Position numbers and translations under genes: made by a program. The notes under the pieces were generated by a model. The model was not told where the DNA came from, did not search any database, and saw nothing but the letters and a program-made list of their open reading frames with translations. From Cladochytrium replicatum (lineage: Eukaryota > Chytridiomycota > Chytridiomycetes > Cladochytriales > Cladochytriaceae), in contig JAHLKD010000074.1 of the NCBI GenBank assembly GCA_025526935.1, forward strand, positions 1 to 64,000: DNA of 64,000 nt, in the 5' to 3' direction. Below are positions 25,031 through 34,842 of this stretch, one piece after another. Numbering within the stretch: the stretch's first letter is position 1; each line of letters starts with the position of its first letter.

Positions 25031-25216
25031 ATGTGTAGTAAATTAACTCCACGGTTATTTGTGTTTTATGACTCTATGTGCTTCATAGCTCTTCATTTAC
25101 GACTGTGCTCTGCACTTCATTATCTTTTTAAGTATAGTTATTACAAGCTAATTGAAAAACATATCATATCAGATCCTGGCCTCTCCGTCACACCGGGAAC
25201 GATGAAACAATGACCG

Positions 25217-26200
25217 ATGAATCCAAAGCTTCCCTACGAAATTATCGATGAGATATTGTTGGTCCTCGGAATGAGGGCAGGCGAGCTATCGCTTGCAAAC
25301 AAACTCGCCCATATCTTGAAGAGGAGTACAGTGGAGATGAAGCTGGCCCGACTGTTCTGCAGTTTGGACGAAGCAAGCGAAAGAGGATACGTGGAGGTAC
25401 TCGACCACCACATCCGAACAATGCGCTGTCCAACGAGGTTAACAACTGGATGCACCGCAACGTACACCGACGATGCAATGGATTCGGCGAGTCGCTACGG
25501 ATACGTCCAAGTTCTTGAATGGTGGAAGTCGAGTGGACTGACATTGAAGTACCAAAACGCAATAGACTTGGCAAGCACGTACGGACACGTAGATGTACTC
25601 GGATGGTGGAAACAAAGCGGTCTCCGAATGGAGTACACCTCGGATGCAGTCAATAGCTGCAGCAGGGCTGGCCATATTGACGTACTTTGTTGGTGGATAT
25701 CGAGTGGGTTGCCTCTCAAATTCAGCACTTATGCAATGGATACGGCGGGAACTGTCGACGTGCTGGAATGGTGGAAGAGTAGCGGGGTTCAGTTGGAGTG
25801 GAGTACATGGTCGATGGATTACCCAAGCCTAACTGGGCGGATCGACATTCTCGAGTGGTGGAAACGCAGCGGGTTGGACGTAAAGTATTCGGAGTTTTCA
25901 ATGGACTGGGCAAGCGAGTTTGGATTCGTGGACGTTCTAGCGTGGTGGAAAGAGAGCGGGCTGCCGCTAAAATGGTCACAACAAGCAATGGACTGTGCAA
26001 CCACCAGAGGGAACGTGGAGATTTTGCAATGGTGGAAATCAAGCGGGTTGGAGTTGAAGTGGAGTCGAAAGTCGATCATCTGGAGGACATGGCAGACTCA
26101 TCCACATGTTGCAGAGTGGTGGACATCAAGTGGTTTGCTCACCAGTCCATCCCAAAGAGCAGCAGCTGGAATATTTCGTATGATCTACCACACAACATAG
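25217..26200 (+). CDS. F-box-like protein with WWK ankyrin-type repeats
   Basis: A single-exon frame of 327 residues. The N-terminus (LPYEIIDEILLVL) looks like an F-box. From about residue 70 a unit of roughly 29-33 residues repeats about eight times. Its form is MD-x-AS-x-xG-x-VDVLEWWKSSGL followed by about six residues ending in a hydrophobic-K-[FYW] pattern. The unit matches the helix-turn-helix spacing of ankyrin repeats but with a conserved WW in place of the usual second-helix core. Family knowledge suggests a substrate adaptor or protein-binding scaffold; the substrate is unknown. The start is the ATG at 25217. A decayed relative lies 1.4 kb downstream on the same strand. Confidence 0.8.
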   Translation: MNPKLPYEIIDEILLVLGMRAGELSLANKLAHILKRSTVEMKLARLFCSLDEASERGYVEVLDHHIRTMRCPTRLTTGCTATYTDDAMDSASRYGYVQVLEWWKSSGLTLKYQNAIDLASTYGHVDVLGWWKQSGLRMEYTSDAVNSCSRAGHIDVLCWWISSGLPLKFSTYAMDTAGTVDVLEWWKSSGVQLEWSTWSMDYPSLTGRIDILEWWKRSGLDVKYSEFSMDWASEFGFVDVLAWWKESGLPLKWSQQAMDCATTRGNVEILQWWKSSGLELKWSRKSIIWRTWQTHPHVAEWWTSSGLLTSPSQRAAAGIFRMIYHTT

Positions 26201-27579
26201 AATTGAAAATGCTTCTCGTAAACTGTATTAATATTGTTCGGGTATCACAGCGGTTGCGATGTCCTATTGTTGCACCAGCTATTCTTCAAACACCTCAAGG
26301 CTCTCGACATTCTATTAAAATCTGTTATCACAGCGTGACCTTCCAACAAACATTGCTGTACAAGGCATTGCTTCAACTTTGTTCTCGACTGATTCGAATG
26401 CTTTCGGTGACTCGTCTTGGTCCAATATGATAGCCTTATATATTTGCGCGTGGTTGATATGGGAATGAGCCTTCCTTGGGGGGATGGACGAGGAGTATCA
26501 GTCTCATTTTAAGCTATTATAGCTGCCGCGGCACTTTTTAGTTCCCTCTGTTTCATGTGATCTGAGCAAGGTTGTCAGATTGAACTCATTAGTAGCATTA
26601 CCACAACATAGATGAAGAGTCCAGCAATTATATAAAGGGGCATGTATTGCTCCAAACGCCATTCCAGAGGATCAGAAGTGTTTCATCAGCCATTGTGTTG
26701 ACAGTCCATATCCATATTTCGATTGATCCCGCTGTTTTCTTTTTAATTTTTTCTTTAGTGCTGTCTCGAAAGCTCTGCATTACTCACCGAAATATTGAAA
26801 TAGAAGGATTGGCAATGGACAGCTGGACAGCTGATACTCTAAGGTGAGGTTCGTTACTTAAAGGGGTAAACAGAGTACGTGGCGAATCATATTTACCTTA
26901 CCAAACTTTCGGCAGTTCTTTGAATCTTGTGCCTTCGATATCCCTTGATCTGGTTCCAAGAAAGGACCTTGTGTGTTGGTCTGTTGTGTACGAAAAAGGG
27001 GTCTGCTCTCTGCCACAAGGCATCGTACTGACGGGTTTCCTTTTCTTTCTAGATATCGCACCGGAGTTCCGTAAGCCTTCAGTTGGGCCCGCTGGCGGTC
27101 AAAGTGTGGAGACTACCCAGCGATCAAGTACAGCGACTTCAAGCTGTCCCTTGGCGCTGAACCCGGTCTTTGTTTTCAGCTTTAGTGTGTTTATCTCCTG
27201 AAGGATCGTTTCTCACCGGGTCTATTTCTTCTCTTTTGTCTGCCTCCACCTCCATCTCTTCGGTAACGCTGATAGCTGGAGCGAGGCACACTTCTGGCGG
27301 ACACCGCGAAACTGGCTCCATCGGACTTCCTAAGGATACGAACGGATAGAACGGAGAAGAATGCTTTGGACGACTTCCGAGAATATTGCTTCGGACGACG
27401 ATCGGAAAACATCGGCACCGCAGCGACACATACCAACACAACCATAAAGAATCTGCTCAAACCGGTGCCTTATGTTATTTATGAAAATACATCATATTTT
27501 ATCAGCGATGTCCACGTGAATTCAAATCAGAAAATTTGCAAATCTCGACCCTCAAATAATATTTGGACCTATCAACAAT
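26201..27579. other. intergenic, no supported gene
   Basis: About 1.4 kb with only short open frames that resemble no family and show no consistent splice structure. A purine-rich plus-strand stretch near 27,350-27,450 was examined and left unassigned. It separates the WWK-repeat gene from its decayed relative and may contain older, unrecognisable copies. Confidence 0.5.
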
Positions 27580-27589
27580 AAAGAATCTT

Positions 27590-28376
27590 ACATGCCTTGA
27601 AGAGATCTGCCGTCCACAGGAGCTTTCCCGTCTGGTCTTCTTCTACATCAAAGCCAGCAAGTTCGGATACGTCGACTCTCTCGAATTCCGCCTCTCTTGG
27701 CGTAACAAAGCCGGCTAGTTTTACAGGAACGATGTGATTCTTTTTGCGAGCCTCAACGACCATGTCGATGTGCTGGAATGGTGGAAGTCGAGTGGAATGG
27801 AATTGCGCTGTGGTGCTCGATTTGTGGTATCAAATTCTGAGATGGATCAAGCGAGTTCGAACGGGCATGTCGATGTACTCGAATGACGGAAACGCAGCGG
27901 TTTGTACCTCCGCTATTCGATAAAGTCGTTTGAGTTGGCGAGTTGGGAATGCTGGAATGGTGGAAAAACAGCGGGCTTGTTCTGACGTCGATGGGAAATG
28001 AAATGGATCGGGCGAGTACGTCTGGCCGACTCAAGGCTCTTGAACGGTGGAGATCGAGCAGGTTGGAATTGACTTGTTCGCTCGTTTCCATGGATGGTGC
28101 GAGCCAGAATCGAAACGTAGAAGTGCTTCAATAGTGGAAAGAAAGTGGGCTCACTTTGGAGAGGACAAGTTGGGCGATGGGCATGGCTTCACAGGAAGGT
28201 TTTTCTACCGTCCTGCAATGGTGCGGTCGAGCGGGCCAGAATTGAAATGGGCTGGACGCTCAACGAACTGGCACGTTTGGAGGAGGCATCCGCAAGTCGC
28301 ACGTCGAAGAATGGTGGAGAACAAGTGGGCTGCTCACTCCGTATCAACAAGTCAAGGCCATGGCATTTGATATGAT
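27590..28376 (+). pseudogene. decayed WWK-repeat relative
   Basis: Pieces of the same repeat as at 25.2-26.2 kb occur in order but in different frames: HVDVLEWWKSSGMEL (near 27,765), NGHVDVLE followed by a TGA (near 27,885), MLEWWKNSGLVL (near 27,950), ALERWRSSRLEL and NRNVEVLQ followed by TAG (near 28,135), and VEEWWRTSGLLTP near 28,330. At least three frame changes and two in-frame stops are visible. No intact N-terminal F-box was found. It is a dead tandem or segmental duplicate. Confidence 0.75.
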
Positions 28377-28464
28377 GGAAAGCAAGTAATGGTAATGGTG
28401 GTCGGCAAATTCAAAAAGTTCAATTGATTCTTTTTGCATCCGCATGATTCATATTTGTCGTTGT

Positions 28465-29183
28465 TCATTCAAATACCACCACGGCACCAACCGCTTCCAG
28501 TGCCTTCTTCATCTTCTCGGCTTCCGCTTTCGGTACACCCTCCTTGATCACCTTTGGTATGCTCTCGACGAATTTCTTGGCCTGTTAATTTGATGTTTGG
28601 ATTATTTTGATCAACGATCCCACTTTCGAAATAAGATATACCTCAACAAGGTTCATCCCTGGGATAATTGTCTTGATTTCACGAATAACCTTCGCCTTAG
28701 CAGTCTCGTCAATCTTCTCGAGTTTCACTTTCACTTCGTTCTTTTCCTCCTAAATAGTTGCATCAGCACCGTCGTCCGGGAACCAACACAGGTCAAAATA
28801 CCTTTGGTGGTGGTGCAGGCTCAGCTTCGGCTGGGGCGGCAGCAGGTGCGGCAGCTACAACCTGTGGAGCGGCAGCAACTTGAGGCATTGAAATCTGCTG
28901 GATGTTGAGCCTCATCTAAATCACCACATGTCATAAAATTCAGCCTATGGCACCCATTAAAAACGTTTTCAAATTCCACCTTCAATGCTTCGACGAGCTC
29001 GTTGGTCTCAATCAACGTGAGCCCAGCAATCTGTTCCGTGAGCTGTGAGATCTTTTCTGTCGATGCAAATCGAGCGTGTGTTCTCCGAGCGTGTGTCGCC
29101 CCCACTGGGATCACGCATGACCTCGACACTGCACATCGCACACCAGCGCTCCGTGCAGCCCTCGCAGCGATCGAGTTCATCAT
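28465..29183 (-). CDS. MRPL12: mitochondrial ribosomal protein bL12m
   Basis: Four exons (5' to 3'): 28980-29183, 28802-28915, 28642-28749, 28465-28581, giving 180 residues. The N-terminus is a mitochondrial presequence rich in Arg, Ala and Ser ([13 protein letters not shown]). An N-terminal dimerisation helix follows ([20 protein letters not shown]), then an Ala/Pro hinge, then the conserved L12 C-terminal domain ([54 protein letters not shown]). It forms the flexible ribosomal stalk that recruits translation factors in mitochondria. Two adjacent ATGs (29183 and 29180) are possible starts. It is divergent from the phosphodiesterase gene with only 75 bp between start codons. Confidence 0.95.
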
Positions 29184-29258
29184 TTTCTGCCTCTTTTTTT
29201 TTAGAGCGCGAGTCAAGCCACGCGTTTTGGGAGTGTGAGAAACTGGAATTCCAAGGGG
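29184..29258. promoter_or_regulatory. divergent promoter bL12m / phosphodiesterase
   Basis: Only 75 bp separate the two start codons, so the core promoters and 5' leaders must overlap. No TATA box is obvious. The strand has a T-run (CTTTTTTTTTTAG) near 29,192-29,204. Confidence 0.55.
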
Positions 29259-32160
29259 ATGAGCGAGTCCAGCAACTCGAGTCTGTACGTCCCGGGGAAC
29301 AGTCCGGGCGAATTCAGGAGACGAAGACGGAGGAGCGCAGTGGAGTCAATGAGCCAGCTGCTGGCTGTCAACCCCACCCCGGCATGGTCGACCCACGGAT
29401 CGTCTTCGCTACACATAGACCAGCTTTCGCGATTTCCTGATCTAGTTGCAACATTAAGGGCGGAAATCAAGCTCGGTGGTGTACCAGGCGGGACAAGGAT
29501 TCGTTCTGGGAGAATGGCAACGCTATTTCGATCCGCGCAGGAGCAACCACCCGCATATTTGTCGGACACACTGCAGGGGCTGCTAAGGCTCGCAACTCAT
29601 TACATCGCTGCGGAGTCTTTTGGGATCTTTTTGGTGGACGAGCAGAGGCGACTTTCGATCGTGGATGTAAATATGAAAGACGAGGGAGTTGAAGACGACG
29701 AAGAGGGATCTGCGTTCAATCAAAAAATGCAGATCTGGAGGAGCAAAGGTTCCATGATGCAGTTCGATATCGGCTCGCAGAATGACGAAGAAAAATCTAC
29801 CAAAGTCAACGACGATGACGCAGCGTTCCGGCGAGAAATGGAGGTGATGATGTCAGGTGGATCGAGGGTAAGTGACAGATTGCCATCGGAACCTACAAAT
29901 ATCAGGCTTCCATTCCACTTGATCGAGAGGCTTGAGGAGAATGGACCTATAATTTTAAACACACCAGACGATTTGCGTTGTGTGCTACCGTGTTGGTCTG
30001 CAATTACAAACTCCAACTCAGAGCTTCGGAATGCGCTGTGTGCTCCCATCTTTGGGTCATCGGGCGGAGATCGAAAAGAAGAGCAGGATGTCGTTGCACT
30101 TATTCTCTTTGGCAACAAATCTCCTGCAACTTTCACCGTCGACGACATCCACATCATCGAGAAATTCACTCAATGCATATCAACACTTTTTGAAGACAAC
30201 CAGCGACGAGAGAAAGACAGCGCGGCATTCAACCGCTCAAACTACTTCTCAAATCTCAAATTCGACCTCGTCCTGGAGCTCGCCCAGCAGCTCTTTGTAG
30301 AAGATGAGCTCGAGGACTTGGAGAAGGCCATCATAGTAAAAGCACAGAACCTGCTACGAGCTGACCGCGCATCGTTCTTCATCGTCGACACGGAGAAGAA
30401 TCAGATGACTTCGGCTGTGTTCGACGGGCAAATCACGGGTCAGAGGCTCGTACTTCCGCTCGGTGGCATTGCGGGATGGGTTGCGACAACGGGGCAGCCG
30501 CTGAATCTGCCCGATGTATACCAAGATCCCCGATTTAATAAGGAAGTTGATTTGAGGACTGGGTATAGAACGAAGAGCATGCTCTGTATGCCGGTGCTAG
30601 GTGAGCAATATTCAAGAATATTATGAATTGTGTACTGGTTAACATAGTACTGTTTTCCGATAGGACCGTCGAAAAAGATTGTTGGTGTCACCAATCTGAT
30701 CAACAAGAAGGCATTCGAAAGCGACGGGAAGTTTACTGTATTTACTCGCGAGGATGAGGAGCTCCTGTCCGCATTCAGTCTGATCTGCGGTCTTGCCCTT
30801 CACGTAAGTCTCCAACAAACCGCAACCTCTCCCCAAATGAATAAATCGTTTGCCCAGAAAAACTTTCTCCTGGCCGAAATCAGCAAGAAACAAAAGACCC
30901 TCACGCTGACCATGGAAATCATGTCTTACCACGCCATCGCTAACGCGCAAGAAGTATCACGTTACCTCTCCACACCCCGCCTCTCCGTCCCCATCCCAGA
31001 TCTCCGATCGCTAACCTTCGATCCCCACGTCTACTCCCTCACCGATGACACACTCGTCACCATCGTCCTCGACATGTTCAAAGACTTAGGGTTCGACATG
31101 CTCTTCGGGATCTCCGAGTCCATGCTCCAGCCATACGTCCTCACCGTCCGCAAGAACTACAGGACCAACCTCCCCTACCACAACTTTGTCCACGCGACCT
31201 CGGTGACGCACTCGATCTACTTGATGATAAAGACCCTCGGAGTGGGCGAGATCATAACGGACCCGATCGAATTGTTTGCGTTGTTTGTGGCGGCGTTGAA
31301 CCATGACGTGGACCATCGGGGACGGAGCAACGCGTTTGAGAAGAATGCGAATTCGGTGCTTGCGGCGTTTTACTCGACTTCGACCCTCGAGGTACGCTAC
31401 AACCCCCCACGGAAAGTTGAAAGGGTCGCTCATGTTTTGAGAACGCTAACTCTATAGCGACATCATTTTCACCATGCCATGACGATCTTGCAGCGTGACG
31501 AGTACAATTTGTTCCGAAATCTGAGCCCTGGAGAGTACAGCCGTGCATTAAAGTCGTTCGAACACGCAATCCTCTCCACGGACCTGGCGATCTACTTTGG
31601 AAACCTGAAACGTCTCAAGCGGCTCAATGTCGAGGAACCCTTCGATCCATCCAACCAGGAGCACTTGGAATTGGTACCACGTCACGCTCTTTTTGTCGGC
31701 CAACAGATCCTGATTGACACCACGATATTGTTCTCTTCTTTCCCCCCAGTTTAAAGGTCTCATTATGACAACATCCGACTTGATCGGACTCACAAAGAAC
31801 TTCCATTCCTCGCAAAAAACAGCGGATTCCGTGTATGCTTTCGAATTTTTAGCAATTTAACGGACTGTGTCTTACTTGTTTCTGTTTCGCAGGTACACCG
31901 AGTTCTTCCTGCAAGGAGATGAAGAACGCCGTCTCGGCATGCCGTACTCCTCCCGCCTCACCGACCGTTCCCAGGAATCGTTCATCCCAGAGCTCCAGGT
32001 CGACTTCCTTTCCCACGTGGTGCGACCCGCTTTCGAGGTGCTCCGCAACGTGATCCCGGCGACAGGGGTCCTTCTTCAGAGTGTCGACGAGAACATCGGT
32101 TGCTGGAAGCGGTGGGTGGATGCAAAGAAACCATACGTCATCGGCCAACCGTTTTCATAA
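29259..32160 (+). CDS. GAF-GAF class I cyclic nucleotide phosphodiesterase
   Basis: Six exons: 29259-30600, 30664-30803, 30858-31391, 31458-31673, 31750-31832, 31893-32160, giving 860 residues. GAF-A spans about 105-320, with an acidic insertion. GAF-B spans about 345-500 and keeps the full NKFDE signature (NKKAF..., FTREDE) typical of cyclic-nucleotide-binding GAFs in PDE2/5/6/10/11. The catalytic domain (about 560-850) has all metal ligands: HNFVH, NHDVDHRG and the later Asp in TTSDL, plus ERHHFHHAMTIL and FFLQGDEERR. It should hydrolyse cGMP and/or cAMP, with allosteric control by GAF binding. Substrate choice cannot be read from the sequence. The start is the first ATG after the leader (MSESSNSSLY); a GTG-initiated extension upstream was rejected. 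It ends in PFS without a prenylation box. Confidence 0.93.
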
Positions 32161-32299
32161 ACATTGAGAAACTTGCCTTGTGATTAAGAGCTTCTCCTTT
32201 TCATAATTATTTTGAAGGATATGTTTGTAAGGAAGGGAAACAAAATTTGCACATACGTATTAGATGACCTATTCACGAAACAGCAAACCCAAAAGTTGA

Positions 32300-32760
32300 T
32301 CGGTTCCCCCATCTCCGCGACCCTGAGCCTCGTCCATCTTTCCCCCTTCCCCACAACCTTGATCTGCTCCATAAGCTGCGTCCCCACGCCCGTGCACTGA
32401 TGCTCATCGCTCACCAGCACCGTGAACACCGCATCATTCGAATCATGGAGCTTCGGGTGCGCCCTTGATCTCGCCCTCGTGGCCATGGGTCCCCATTCGC
32501 ACGAGGCGGTCGTGGTCCCTATGACAGATCCTCGCCAACCGCTTGTGCGAGATCCGCGGCTCGAGCGTGTGCGGGTCAAAACACCGCTGCGTCACGCTCC
32601 GTGTCGAAAGCGCGGTGTGGAACCGTGCGAGTCCCGGCTCGTCTTCGGGCCAAATTGGTCAGTCGGTTGATACCAAGGAAATTACCCACGGGAGCCACCC
32701 GCCCAAAAGCCACAATATCACCCAAACGCGTCACGGTGTCCTGACGTCCCCAACCAAAGT
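32300..32760 (-). pseudogene. GNAT acetyltransferase relic
   Basis: Two minus-strand frames together resemble a GNAT domain. One (about 32,455-32,745) encodes RISHKRLARICHRDHDR, like the segment before the acetyl-CoA site in bacterial-type Pat GNATs. The other (about 32,340-32,440) encodes NDAVFTVLVSDEHQCTGVGT, followed by QLMEQIKVV, matching motif A (V-x-x-x-x-Q/R-x-x-G-x-G). A frameshift near 32,450 separates them, and no start or stop structure is intact. The family call rests on motif A and is moderate. Confidence 0.4.
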
Positions 32761-33171
32761 CCCCGACCAGATCCAAAGGGAAAGTGGGCGATGCCATCCC
32801 CACTCGGCGCTACTGCCCTTGCAGCCGTTCTTGCAAACCCAGTCGGGCCCATTGGTGGGCATAAGGTGGATGCTCCACAGCGTCAAGGGATTGGCAGCCT
32901 TGGCTGTTCCTTCGCCGAACAGCAATCACAGCACGTGGAGGACATCTGGAGGGCCGGGGTTCGATGATTACACATGGACAAATCACACCTGCACTCAAAA
33001 CCATGCTTTGTAGTACTCACTTGTTGAATATACATTGACACTTGTTGAATATACATTGATAGTTAATACAGACTCAAGTTCACCTTGTTCAGCTCCTTCG
33101 TCACAGCAAAGTCCTAATTACTTTTGTGCCACATATGCGATGTCTTGTTCACCATTTGCTGTGGAGTAGTC

Positions 33172-33455
33172 CTACGAGCGTTCCACTCTGAAGGTGTTCA
33201 AGAACCTGTCTGTCATCGTTGTTGCCCTTTCGATAGGTGCTCGATCTGCGATCTCCGGTGCGAGTTTGTCGTAGAGAGTCAAAATGACCCTGAGCAGAAG
33301 ATGAGCTTCCCAGTAGCAAAACTATAAGTAGAGCAATCAAAAGGAAGCACCGGATTAGACCAACTTACCCATTCCTTGGTTGGCACGTTATAGTCAAATG
33401 TCGGCACAACAGCCGCAGCAGAATCTGAACTTCTCTCGTGAGCCTCAGCGTCTCG
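33172..33455 (-). CDS. candidate small two-exon gene, unknown
   Basis: A possible exon pair, 33369-33455 and 33172-33321, joins in frame over a clean intron (TGG|GTAAGT ... TTATAG|TTT). It encodes AVVPTFDYNVPTKEW, then LLRVILTLYDKLAPEIADRA and a Thr/Arg-rich C-terminus ending VERS. The upstream boundary is an acceptor (CGATAG), so at least one more 5' exon is needed; it was not found. No family was recognised. It could equally be a fragment of a decayed gene, since the region next to it contains relics. Confidence 0.3.
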
Positions 33456-33646
33456 CTATCGGCACGCTGTTTGCCCCTCGCCTTCTATGCCATCCCGGTG
33501 TCAATACTTCTTCGTGTCCGCATAATTGTTTTTCACGGACCCGTGGTTGCACCCACATGCAAACCGCGGTTTCCCTGACCTATTTCAGGTGTGCTGCGGC
33601 TGTCCCTCTTCGCTTGTGCCACTCGAAAACAGCCGGTGAAAACGAC

Positions 33647-34385
33647 ATGGCGCGTGGAAAGCTGAATAAAGTACGACGGGGAGGCGGAAAGCACTTCACA
33701 CCCTCGCGTGCGCTACAAGCTCAGGAGTTTGAGAAGGCTGAGGAGGCGAATGAGGAGGAGGAGGAGGAGGAGGCGGAGGAGGACGATGAGCTTGCTGCTT
33801 CTTCATCCTCGTCAAAGAAACCCGCTGCCGCAAAAGAGGACTCTTCTGGCCCTATTATCGAAGTCGCAAACCCCAACCAGCAATCGCAACGGAACCTGAA
33901 AGCGTCGGACCTGGATGGCAGCGACCAACCACGAGAGCTTTCAAGAAGGGAAAGGTATGAATGTTGGAATGCATTAGAGGACGGCAGGGCGGAGTGCGAG
34001 CGACACATGCATGGATGTAGAAAGGCTGGCTGGAATAATGGAAGGCAGTACTTCCATGACATTTAGGTTAACTGCTTCATATTACAGGGAAGCACTGGAG
34101 AAGGAGCGAGCAAAGGCTGCATTCTGGAAGGCCCAGAGCGAGGGCAAAACTGACCAGGCCCGTGCGGATTTGGCGAGATTGGCCATCATCCGTAAACAAC
34201 GGGAGGAAGCTGCAAAGAAGCGCACAGAGGAGGAAGCAGGTATGAACAGAAGGATTCCACTTTGTTACATAGCAAATTGCTGACGACCTTTTTTTATATT
34301 ATTTACAGCAAAGGCTGCTACGAAGGCTGCGAAGGGTGGCTCTCTTGCTGCTCAGACAGCGACGATCAAGAAGGCTCTCGGTTAA
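33647..34385 (+). CDS. PDAP1/PP28 family phosphoprotein
   Basis: Three exons, 33647-33954, 34088-34239 and 34309-34385, give 178 residues. The order matches 28-kDa heat- and acid-stable phosphoprotein (PDAP1): a basic Gly-rich start ([16 protein letters not shown]), a long Glu/Asp run, a Ser-rich segment, and the conserved core ([49 protein letters not shown]). The core is the casein-kinase substrate domain. The biochemical role of the family is poorly defined; it is a cytosolic, disordered, heavily phosphorylated protein conserved from fungi to animals. The acidic run is encoded by GAG repeats and could vary in length between strains. Confidence 0.88.
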
Positions 34386-34842
34386 GAAATTTTAGTTTTT
34401 TTTTGAAGTTTTTTTCGGTCTTTTTTTGGCGATGATAAAAACAGAGTTACATCTGCGCCATGCAAACACGTGACTAACGCGGTGATATCGCTTCTTACCG
34501 TGATCCAGTTATCGCTCCAAAGCGTCCCAGTCATCGGGATCACACTTGATTTGTATCGGGTTTACCTCCAGTAAAGTGTCGCTCTAAAAGAACTTAGATC
34601 TTGGCACCTGAGCTCAGATCCACTTCATTCACTCGCTCAATCAAGGTGAGAATGAGAGAAAGCCAGGTCTCTATTACATCCTTGATCTGATCTCCTACCA
34701 CTTGTGTTCTCACCGAACCACTTCACAGGATCCCCAGAAATGTGAGAGCTAAAGATCACTAACGAGCTCCCCATTGACAAATTTTCTGCTATGTTCATTC
34801 AGATCAACAACCGCCACATCGAATAACAGCAACTGTAGCACG
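34386..34842 (+). other. intergenic, PDAP1 3' region and mucin-gene leader
   Basis: No gene seen. T-runs just after the PDAP1 stop (34390-34430) may be part of its 3' end. A non-ATG frame runs into the next gene from 34774, but its first ATG is at 34843. Confidence 0.5.

Noticed and set aside
33260-33330. 2-oxoglutarate dehydrogenase-like peptide (TGKLIFCSGSF)
   Set aside because: The match is limited to about ten residues and stops at once; another frame with a clean intron is more coherent.
33708-33899. Arg-rich plus-strand frame in PDAP1
   Set aside because: It is the GAG-rich acidic run of PDAP1 read in another frame.
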